Shown here piece after piece: positions 1 to 5,392 of a stretch of DNA of 11,226 bases. The notes below the pieces were generated by a model that did no database searches, was not told the origin of the DNA, and saw nothing but the letters and a program-made list of their open reading frames with translations. Position 1 is the first letter of the stretch; each line of letters starts with the position of its first letter. This DNA comes from Bacilli bacterium (GTDB lineage Bacteria; Bacillota_I; Bacilli_A; ML615J-28; CAG-698): contig JAQUYR010000038.1 in the NCBI GenBank assembly GCA_028691715.1, forward strand, positions 1 to 11,226, given 5' to 3'. Position numbers and translations under genes: made by a program.

Positions 1-90
1 CTTTTGATATTGTGACGTCGGCAAACCTCACATTTATCTTATCAAAAGGAGTTTTTATTTTCAAGACTGAACGCCAAAAGGCTTTATTGG
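1..90 (+). other. 3' end of an unidentified plus-strand transcription unit
   Basis: This stretch lies upstream of a plus-strand terminator and downstream of nothing visible, so it is most simply the tail of a transcript entering from outside the window. Bases 3-104 form an open frame without a start, ending in TAG inside the terminator stem; I recognise no protein in it. An 8-base inverted repeat (CTTTTGAT at 1-8, ATCAAAAG at 42-49) could instead mean a structured RNA. The evidence does not decide between a coding and a non-coding tail. Confidence 0.3.
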
Positions 91-117
91 AACCCCCAGC
101 CTAGCTGGGGGTTTTCT
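91..117 (+). terminator. Intrinsic terminator, plus strand
   Basis: A ten-base-pair stem (AACCCCCAGC at 91-100 with GCTGGGGGTT at 104-113) around a three-base loop is followed by TTTTCT. The minus-strand side has no T run, so it acts on a plus-strand transcript entering from the left edge. It converges with the minus-strand terminator at 123-152. Confidence 0.7.
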
Positions 118-122
118 AATAC

Positions 123-152
123 AAAAAAGCAGCGACTGCTAAGCCGCTGCTT
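123..152 (-). terminator. Terminator of the satD-DUF3307 unit
   Basis: Read on the minus strand, AAGCAGCG (145-152) pairs with CGCTGCTT (127-134) around a ten-base loop, followed by six T (123-128). It lies about 90 bases after the stop of the DUF3307 gene and is the only hairpin-plus-T signal seen there. Confidence 0.8.
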
Positions 153-238
153 CAAAGTAAGCATTAATCACTATCAAATGATATCGATTACATTAATTAG
201 AAAATTCAAATACTATGAAAATTATCCCTTACAATTAT

Positions 239-1036
239 TTAATTTGCAATTAAAAAAATTCCATATGATAACAAAACAAACAATATACTTAGTAAGTTAC
301 CTATAATGTAGTATTCGCCATTATCTTTGAATTTTTCATAACGACTTAAAGTTTTAAAAGCTACAACTATTGTAAGAAGACCCATTACATTCAAATATAG
401 TGATAAAAACATTATAATCCTCTCAATTATTCCTATCCACTTTCCAATATTCAGATTTTTTACAGTTTCAATATTGTTAGATTCACAATTTTGTTTGCTA
501 TCATTTTTCGATTCTACTATTTTTAAATTTTGAATATCATTATATTGCTTTAAGTTGCGTTTACTATGTAAATTGAATAAATCTAGTATCTCTCTTATGA
601 AAACACTCGAAACAAATGTTGCAATACTGATAAAAACAAGCAGATTAATATATACAGACCCTGGATAAACTGTTAAATAATCAGAGAGAAGAAATCTATA
701 TGACACAACAAGAATCACAACATGAATTGCCTGATCTACTAATAACAATATTAAACTAGAAATCTTATTTTTTTTAGAAGCTTTAGTTTTTGTTATGTCA
801 ATTAAGAAATGTGATATAGCGTTTATAAAAACGAAAATTAGCACCCTTAAAATGTCCATGAAACAATTTATATTCATTAAAAAAACAAATAAAATACCTC
901 CTAGAAGAAATGATATTAGCACCTTAATAGAGTGAACTAGATTTTCTTTAAGATTGTTAATCAGTTTTTTTTCTATGTGACTATCTTTTTGCAATATAAA
1001 ATCAGTTAGTATATGCGCTAGAATAAATATCATCAT
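239..1036 (-). CDS. DUF3307 family membrane protein
   Basis: An integral membrane protein of unknown function, 265 residues. The N-terminal half shows the DUF3307 pattern of conserved polar residues inside membrane segments: AHILTDFILQ (H8, D12, Q16), H35, SHFLID (S75, H76, D80) and DQAIH (D101, H105). About six to seven hydrophobic segments are visible, roughly 3-15, 36-58, 62-80, 94-114, 126-147, 203-228 and 244-263. A charged loop at about 150-198 separates the two halves. The C-terminal part carries GKWIGIIERI and EYYIIGNLLS, which I recall as usual for the longer family members. The start is ATG at 1036, overlapping the satD stop (ATGA) and preceded by AAGGAG eight bases upstream within the last satD codons; a second ATG follows directly. 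Coupling implies a fixed stoichiometry with SatD. The repeated His/Asp residues in membrane helices could bind a metal or form a pore, but that is inference. Confidence 0.85.
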   Translation of the reverse strand: MMIFILAHILTDFILQKDSHIEKKLINNLKENLVHSIKVLISFLLGGILFVFLMNINCFMDILRVLIFVFINAISHFLIDITKTKASKKNKISSLILLLVDQAIHVVILVVSYRFLLSDYLTVYPGSVYINLLVFISIATFVSSVFIREILDLFNLHSKRNLKQYNDIQNLKIVESKNDSKQNCESNNIETVKNLNIGKWIGIIERIIMFLSLYLNVMGLLTIVVAFKTLSRYEKFKDNGEYYIIGNLLSILFVLLSYGIFLIAN

Positions 1037-1710
1037 ATTAATTTCTCCTTCACAAATCTAGTAATTAGTTTTTCTAATTCATCAACTAAATACCAATTTG
1101 AACGATTTATTTTTTTTGTATAGCTATTTCTCTTGTTTGCTTTCTGATTTTTAACATTCATTTTAAGACTTATTTCTTCATGTGTGAATTCATTTTCTAA
1201 ATAGCCGATGATTTCCCAAATTTCATCATCCCATTTAGCTATCGCCTTATCTACATTATAGTAAAGCAAATTGACTATATCGTTATAAGTTTGGTCTTGG
1301 AACATATTAAACATTGTAATCATCTGAACACTATTTTTCTTTTTAATATTCAACTCATCAATCGCATCTCTAGCTTTAAAAAAGGCTTCGCCATTATATT
1401 CCCATGATCCATATTCACTATCTGTTTTAGGATCTTCGTTTATCATCCCATACCCTATACCAATTCTTAACTTACATTTGCCCATATGATGTTTTAAACT
1501 TCTTATAATTGGTAAGACTTTTTCGTAATTATCTTTTTCTAATATAGCTTGGAACTCATCTCCCTTCAAACTTGTAAATTTTGTTAAAAGGTCATACTGA
1601 AAAGATTTATTAACAATTTCTAGTTTGCCTTTCAAAATTGATTCTATATCCTTATAAGATTTTGATTTTATTACATCAGCAGTAATTACAAACACTTCTT
1701 TATTTATCAT
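1033..1710 (-). CDS. satD: SatD family protein
   Basis: A 225-residue soluble protein of the SatD family, named after the secretion and acid tolerance locus of Streptococcus mutans; the molecular function is not established. Visible motifs are ITADVIKSK with D12 after the first strand, SLKGDEFQAIL (G50-D51-E52-F53) and LRIGIGYG (82-88), then GEAFFKARDAI (107-117). The order strand-Asp, G-D-E-F, RIGIG resembles the palm fold of GGDEF and class III cyclase domains, although only one G precedes DEF. Residues about 174-197 (FTHEEISLKMNVKNQKANKR) resemble a helix-turn-helix, followed by a basic tail. The start is ATG at 1710 with GGAGG at 1718-1722, five to seven bases upstream. The gene is first in a two-gene unit with the DUF3307 protein. 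Four palindromic repeats sit just upstream of the promoter, so the HTH could make it its own regulator (inference). Confidence 0.85.
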   Translation of the reverse strand: MINKEVFVITADVIKSKSYKDIESILKGKLEIVNKSFQYDLLTKFTSLKGDEFQAILEKDNYEKVLPIIRSLKHHMGKCKLRIGIGYGMINEDPKTDSEYGSWEYNGEAFFKARDAIDELNIKKKNSVQMITMFNMFQDQTYNDIVNLLYYNVDKAIAKWDDEIWEIIGYLENEFTHEEISLKMNVKNQKANKRNSYTKKINRSNWYLVDELEKLITRFVKEKLI

Positions 1711-1728
1711 ATTTATGCCTCCAAATAT

Positions 1729-1757
1729 ATTATATCACATTTTATTTAAATTGTGCC
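1729..1757 (-). promoter_or_regulatory. Probable promoter of satD
   Basis: On the minus strand TATAAT (1729-1734) is preceded by a TG three bases before it. Seventeen bases upstream the -35 position holds GGCACA (1752-1757), which matches the consensus only in ACA and overlaps the first 28-bp repeat. The predicted transcription start lies near 1722, at or just before the ribosome binding site, so the leader would be about 12 bases. A good -10 with a poor -35 next to a repeat array suggests an activator-dependent promoter, but repression fits equally well. Confidence 0.55.
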
Positions 1758-1854
1758 ATATTTATGGAACAAGTTTAAATGTGCCATATTTATGGAACAA
1801 TATAGAATGTGCCACATTTATGGAACAATATAGAGTGTGCCATATTTATAGAAC
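1753..1854. repeat. Four 18-bp near-palindromes at exact 28-bp period
   Basis: The copies are at 1753-1770, 1781-1798, 1809-1826 and 1837-1854. The consensus is GTGCCATATTTATGGAAC; copies 1 and 2 are identical, copy 3 has one change (CCACA) and copy 4 one change (TATAG). Each contains CCATA-TT-TATGG, an inverted repeat extended outward by GT...AC with one mismatched pair. The three 10-base spacers are AT-rich and partly alike (AATATAGA in two of them). Fixed spacing, dyad symmetry and position directly upstream of the satD -10 make it an operator array for a dimeric regulator. Open frames across it are by-products of the repetition. Confidence 0.85.
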
Positions 1855-1918
1855 AAGTAAAACAAATTCAATTTTACAATGTAGAAAAATTTGTTTTTGA
1901 ACATTCTAAAATAGACCA

Positions 1919-1956
1919 TAAAAAAATGATAGAAGTCGCTTCTATCATTCATTTTT
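1919..1956. terminator. Bidirectional terminator
   Basis: A perfect eleven-base-pair stem (AATGATAGAAG at 1925-1935, CTTCTATCATT at 1939-1949) with loop TCG has seven A on its left flank (1920-1926) and a T-rich right flank (1951-1956). It can therefore end transcripts from either side. On the minus strand it closes whatever is transcribed from the AbiE remnant region and insulates the satD repeats from it. Confidence 0.75.
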
Positions 1957-2207
1957 TATTTAAAATAATGAAATCATTTCATAACGCTCCATAGCAACAT
2001 ACATAGGACGGACAGTCTATTATAACGGCTTATAGTGCCTCAATCCTTTATATAGGACTATTAGTTACTATGAAAGTCGCCACTTTAAGCAGTGTGTTAG
2101 TATGAAAAGTTGCATTTCTAGATTGAAAAAGTATTTTCTTACTTAATTAGTAATGGTTTTTTAAGAATATTATTCAATTTACTTAGAATCCTGATTAATA
2201 ATTGTTT
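1957..2207. other. Non-coding stretch, unrecognised
   Basis: No convincing open frame and no RNA family that I recognise. The part at about 1984-2113 is visibly richer in G and C than its surroundings, which suggests a remnant of an insertion. It holds an imperfect direct repeat: GTTACTATGAAAGTCGC (2064-2080) and GTTAGTATGAAAAGTTGC (2096-2113). I found no terminal inverted repeats or target duplication that would define a mobile element. Confidence 0.4.
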
Positions 2208-2436
2208 TTAATATATATTATTATATTCTTTTATGGCAGGTTCCATTACTTTCTTAAAAACTTGAAATTCAACTGAATCTAACACTTTATGATAAGAATA
2301 AAAACTATTTTTGTATAGTTTTGTTATCAATGAGTAAATTTTTTTCGCTGTTCTATCAATTGAATTGAAGGAATAACATATTTTATTGGTCTCCATTTAC
2401 TAGCCTGATCCATCTGATAAAGCCTATAGTAAAGAC
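2208..2436 (-). pseudogene. Gene debris after the truncated AbiEii frame
   Basis: Two overlapping minus-strand frames look like one broken gene. The first, read from about 2436, gives a start-less peptide containing LYQMDQASKWRPIKYVIP and stops soon after a run of seven A (2339-2345 on the plus strand). The second frame reads on from that run as KKIYSLITKLYKNSF and further to a TAA at 2208; its own ATG at 2396 has only a weak ribosome binding site. One extra A in the run would join the two into about 75 residues. I do not recognise the product. The 62-codon frame from 2396 could be a real small gene, but the context of truncation favours decay. Confidence 0.4.
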
Positions 2437-2526
2437 CTTCTCAATAATAACCGAGTCCGTTTTTTTATATTCAGAAGTAAGAATTATTAATTGCTCAAAT
2501 AATTCTTTATTATTATGCAAATTCAT
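2383..2526 (-). pseudogene. Truncated AbiEii toxin (N-terminal remnant)
   Basis: An ATG at 2526 overlaps the last 14 bases of the AbiEi gene in another frame, the arrangement expected for an AbiEi/AbiEii pair. Its first 30 residues begin MNLHNNKELFEQLI and run to SVIIEK. They match the start of AbiEii-type nucleotidyltransferase toxins as I know them, where IEKDYWVT follows. Here, directly after IIEK (about 2437), the sequence changes to unrelated residues and stops at codon 48. The full family is roughly 250-300 residues, so the whole nucleotidyltransferase core is gone. A deletion or insertion breakpoint at about 2436 is the simplest reading. The assignment rests on this short match plus the position behind an AbiEi-like gene. 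Confidence 0.65.
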
Positions 2527-3127
2527 ACAATAACCTACTCTCAACAAGCTTCTTCGCGAGTTTTGCTGGAAAATATACGATTAATTCTTCTACTTGGTAA
2601 CGTTTAAAATTATTTTTCTTTATATACTTGATTAAAATATCTTTACTATCTCTAATTACATATAAAGGATTATTATTAATAAAGTCTAAAAATTGCATCA
2701 GCAAATAATTTTCATTGGTAATTTTACAATATGGCTTCTCTAAAATAATAGTTTGGTATCCAATATTAATTTTTCTTTTTCTACTCGATTCATTATTCGT
2801 AACTATTCTTCTAATATTTGGTAATTGTGTTGTTACACCAATTGTGTTCTCAAAGGATAAGCCAGTATAATATCCATAAACTTCATTGTTACTCTTCAGA
2901 TATTTTCTTTCAATTACCAAATCAGGTGATAAAAGACTATTTCCTAAATATGTTTTTGTTGGTAAATAATAGACACCTTGAGAAAATCTTGCCACTTTCT
3001 GTGCTCTAACTAATCTACTAAGAATTTGTCTGATGTTATCATAAGGCATATCACTAATATTGATATCATTAATAAATATTGGAGTGTTTTTACTAAAATT
3101 TTTTTCTAAGTAATCTATTAATTCCAC
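2513..3127 (-). CDS. abiEi: AbiEi-like antitoxin / regulator (DUF6088 type)
   Basis: The antitoxin half of a type IV AbiE toxin-antitoxin system: a DNA-binding protein that in characterised systems represses its own operon and counters the AbiEii toxin. Numbering from the chosen GTG start (204 residues), a winged-helix domain spans about 3-55 (IRQILSRLVRAQKVARFSQG then VYYLP). A typical AbiEi core follows, with YYTGLSFENTIGVTTQLPN (86-104). The C-terminal part is basic. An ATG eight codons upstream (3151) extends the frame to 212 residues, but it abuts the -10 hexamer and would lie before the transcription start. GTG at 3127 has AAAGG with a downstream GTGA (matching the AAGGAGGTGA pattern with two mismatches) and fits the usual family start near LIDYL. 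The toxin gene behind it is truncated, so this protein is now a solitary regulator. Confidence 0.75.
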   Translation of the reverse strand: MELIDYLEKNFSKNTPIFINDINISDMPYDNIRQILSRLVRAQKVARFSQGVYYLPTKTYLGNSLLSPDLVIERKYLKSNNEVYGYYTGLSFENTIGVTTQLPNIRRIVTNNESSRKRKINIGYQTIILEKPYCKITNENYLLMQFLDFINNNPLYVIRDSKDILIKYIKKNNFKRYQVEELIVYFPAKLAKKLVESRLLYEFA

Positions 3128-3151
3128 ATTAATCACTACCTTTCTATTCAT

Positions 3152-3180
3152 ATTATATACTTATATACATTATTTGTCAA
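3152..3180 (-). promoter_or_regulatory. Consensus sigma-A promoter of abiEi
   Basis: On the minus strand TTGACA (3175-3180), a 17-base spacer and TATAAT (3152-3157) match the consensus perfectly. Transcription should start near 3145. An imperfect inverted repeat TGTCA...TGACA (3175-3191) overlaps the -35 element and is a candidate operator for AbiEi self-repression. Confidence 0.85.
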
Positions 3181-3202
3181 TATTTGTGACACTTTTTCAA
3201 AT

Positions 3203-3234
3203 AAAAAATCACAATCCGTATATACGGATTGTGA
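3203..3234 (-). terminator. Terminator of the uronate operon
   Basis: A perfect 26-base palindrome (3209-3234; arm TCACAATCCGTA, its complement, centre TA) is followed on the minus strand by six T (3203-3208). It lies 22 bases after the last gene of the five-gene operon and separates it from the abiEi promoter. Confidence 0.85.
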
Positions 3235-3256
3235 AAATATATTTTTAGTTTTAAAT

Positions 3257-4522
3257 TTAAAATCTATTCCTATCAATCCATAAACCTAAAGCTGGATTAG
3301 GAATAAAGTAAACAATTTCATTATTCTCTAAAGTATTCCAACCATATTTCAAGGTTTTCGGATTGTATTTCTTTATCATTTCATCATAACTAGCATAATT
3401 AAAATGTACTCCTTCAATCTCTTCTTTGGTGATATTCTTGACAGCATAGGTCACCTTAAATCGACCATCGGAAGAACCATGAATTAAATGAGCAGTCATT
3501 CCCATGTTTTCCTGAAGGTCACTGTTTTCTTTAAATAATTCCAATACTTTTAATCTTCCTAAATAACCATATTTACGAATTAACATGTCAACACCAGGGT
3601 CTTCTCCGAATTTCACCACCCCTGGAGCTAAAACAATCAATTCGCCATTATTCTCAATGGCCATTCTCGTACGATATATCGCTTTATTACCAAGCCAAGT
3701 ACTCTTAAATTCTTTAGGATCGAGATATACAATGCACTTTTTAATCGGTTTATCCAGCCAATAAATATTTTTTTCCTGTGATAGTTTAATAGCTTCTTCC
3801 AAAGCGTTTCGCTTTTCGCCAATGAATAAACCATGAGTTACAATTTTATTGTCAGGAGCAGTAGTTACTGTTAAGACGAAGAGAATCGGACGTTTAGAAA
3901 GGAAATGTTCCATTCCATAATCTAAAACCTTCCTGACTGGAGTATAATCCTTTCCCATCATTCTTTCCATGCCATAGACAGCACCGATCATATGCGAATT
4001 ATTGATCATATCTTTTCCACCACAACCAACAAATAAATTCTTTGATTGATTAGCCATTCCAATCACTTCATGAGGAACGACCTGACCAATGGAAATGATC
4101 AAATCATAGCTTTCATCCATTATTAATTTATTGATTTCAACAGCTACTTCCTTATCCCATAGGCCTTCAGTTATTTCACTGATAAAGGCCGAAGGAACAG
4201 TACCTATTCGAATGATATCATGACGCCAATTGTGATAGATAAACCTTTCATATGGAATATCTCCATACATCTCCTGACATTCCTCTTTGGTCATAGCTAC
4301 ATGAGTTCCCAAAGCGGGAAGGATATCGACTATTGTTTGATCCTTTAAAAGATGATAGTAGGTATTGGTTATATAACCAGCATTTGAATGAAATCTTGTG
4401 AAATCCGGAGGGACTAATAGCACTTTTTTTAAATTTTTTCCCTCTAAAGATTTTACAAGAGCTTCTTTGATTTCTTCTGGAGATAACCCTAAATCACTCT
4501 TGTTCTTGAGAAAGATTTCCAT
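3257..4522 (-). CDS. LarA-family nickel-pincer racemase/epimerase, predicted D-mannonate/D-gluconate 2-epimerase
   Basis: LarA-family (DUF2088) enzymes interconvert 2-hydroxyacid stereoisomers by hydride transfer to a lysine-bound nickel-pincer nucleotide. Numbered from ATG 4522 (421 residues), the key positions of Lactobacillus plantarum LarA are all present. DFTR (40-43) corresponds to D72-x-T-R75 and GTH (H74) to H108. PHEVIGMANQSK gives H151 and K161, and H177 follows 16 residues later. The spacing H+10=K and K+16=H equals that of LarA H174-K184-H200, so K161 should carry the cofactor and H177 bind nickel. The start was set at 4522 because AGGGG lies six bases upstream and the SDR stop is one base away; a longer frame to 4558 would overlap the SDR gene. 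Known family activities include lactate, malate and D-gluconate 2-epimerisation. The neighbours (fructuronate reductase, sugar kinase, Gnd) make mannonate to gluconate the best guess. Cofactor genes larB, larC and larE are not in the window. Confidence 0.85.
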   Translation of the reverse strand: MEIFLKNKSDLGLSPEEIKEALVKSLEGKNLKKVLLVPPDFTRFHSNAGYITNTYYHLLKDQTIVDILPALGTHVAMTKEECQEMYGDIPYERFIYHNWRHDIIRIGTVPSAFISEITEGLWDKEVAVEINKLIMDESYDLIISIGQVVPHEVIGMANQSKNLFVGCGGKDMINNSHMIGAVYGMERMMGKDYTPVRKVLDYGMEHFLSKRPILFVLTVTTAPDNKIVTHGLFIGEKRNALEEAIKLSQEKNIYWLDKPIKKCIVYLDPKEFKSTWLGNKAIYRTRMAIENNGELIVLAPGVVKFGEDPGVDMLIRKYGYLGRLKVLELFKENSDLQENMGMTAHLIHGSSDGRFKVTYAVKNITKEEIEGVHFNYASYDEMIKKYNPKTLKYGWNTLENNEIVYFIPNPALGLWIDRNRF

Positions 4523-4523
4523 T

Positions 4524-5375
4524 CTACACCCCTGAATAAGCGGAGAAACCACCATCAATAGGAACGACTACTCCAGTTACAAAGCTAGAAGCATCGTTAT
4601 CAATCAGCCAGAATAAAGTTCCGATTAATTCCTCAGCTTCTCCGAAACGTCCCATTGGAGTATTGTTCAATATTTTATGGGTTCTAGGAGTTGGTGTTCC
4701 ATCACTATTCCATAATAAGTTCTTGTTCTGCTCTGTAGAAAAGAACCCTGGAGCCATGGCATTAACCCGAATACCACTCTTTGCAAAATAAACTGCCAGC
4801 CACTGAGTAAAATTGGATATTGCTGCTTTAGCAGCACTATAGGCTGGTATTTTTGTCAGTGGTTTAAAGGCGTTCATCGAACTGATATTGATAATATTTG
4901 ATCCTTCTTTTTCAATCATATCTTGAGCAAAGATTTGTGTTGGTAACAATGTTCCTGTAAAGTTCAGACCAAAGACAAAATTAAAGCTGACAGGATCCAA
5001 ATCAAAGAAGCTCTTGTTTCCATTTTGACCAAATTTTTCTTTATTAAAGAATTCATCATCAGTTGTAGCTTTAGGGTTGTTACCGCCAGCTCCATTAATC
5101 AAAATATCGCATTTACCATACTTTTTTAGGATTACCTGATGAGCCTCTTCAATGCTCTCTTTTTCGAGAACATTACACTTGACACCGATTGCCTGATATC
5201 CCATGTTTACGATATCCATAGCTATTTCTTTTGCCTTATCCTCATTCAAATCAAGGACTGCTACTTTAGCCTGGCACATAGCAATTGCTTTCGCAAACAT
5301 GCTACATAAAACTCCAGCACCCCCAGTAATGACGACTACTTTTCCTTTTAAATTGGGTTTGTATGATAATTTCAT
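4524..5375 (-). CDS. uxuB: SDR oxidoreductase, probable D-mannonate oxidoreductase (fructuronate reductase)
   Basis: A short-chain dehydrogenase of 283 residues that probably reduces D-fructuronate to D-mannonate. The Rossmann motif is TGGAGVLC (17-24), D42 ends the second strand (VLDLN), NGAG lies at 94-97, and the catalytic set is S165/S166, Y179 and K183 (YSAAK). D42 suggests NAD(H) rather than NADP(H). The segment GAGGNNPKATTDDEF (95-109) and the long loop after it resemble SDR-type D-mannonate oxidoreductases such as Bacillus UxuB, but a gluconate 5-dehydrogenase or another polyol/aldonate SDR cannot be excluded. The start at 5375 is chosen because AAAGGA lies eight bases upstream and the Rossmann fold begins ten residues later; an in-frame extension to 5441 would run into gnd. 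It sits 17 bases after gnd and one base before the LarA-family gene, whose ribosome binding site is inside its last codons. Confidence 0.8.
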   Translation of the reverse strand: MKLSYKPNLKGKVVVITGGAGVLCSMFAKAIAMCQAKVAVLDLNEDKAKEIAMDIVNMGYQAIGVKCNVLEKESIEEAHQVILKKYGKCDILINGAGGNNPKATTDDEFFNKEKFGQNGNKSFFDLDPVSFNFVFGLNFTGTLLPTQIFAQDMIEKEGSNIINISSMNAFKPLTKIPAYSAAKAAISNFTQWLAVYFAKSGIRVNAMAPGFFSTEQNKNLLWNSDGTPTPRTHKILNNTPMGRFGEAEELIGTLFWLIDNDASSFVTGVVVPIDGGFSAYSGV

Positions 5376-5392
5376 AATCCATGTCCTTTCTT

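Noticed and set aside
3..104. C-terminal end of a plus-strand protein or IS200/IS605-type element end
   Set aside because: The frame has no recognisable protein similarity. The hairpin at 91-113 could be a transposon end, but no transposase or TnpB sequence is visible, so I only call a terminator.
1025..1036. DUF3307 gene starting at the second ATG (1031-1033)
   Set aside because: The first ATG (1034-1036) gives the better spacing to AAGGAG and the 4-base overlap typical of coupling; the difference is one residue.
1753..1854. CRISPR array
   Set aside because: The units are 18 bp with 10-bp AT-rich spacers that partly resemble each other; there are no cas genes. Repeat and spacer lengths are far below those of any CRISPR type.
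1715..1994. Plus-strand open frames across the repeat array
   Set aside because: They translate the repeats themselves, have no convincing ribosome binding site and run through a bidirectional terminator.
4523..4558. Longer N-terminus for the LarA-family protein (ATG at 4558)
   Set aside because: It would overlap the SDR coding end, has no good ribosome binding site, and ATG 4522 has AGGGG at ideal spacing.
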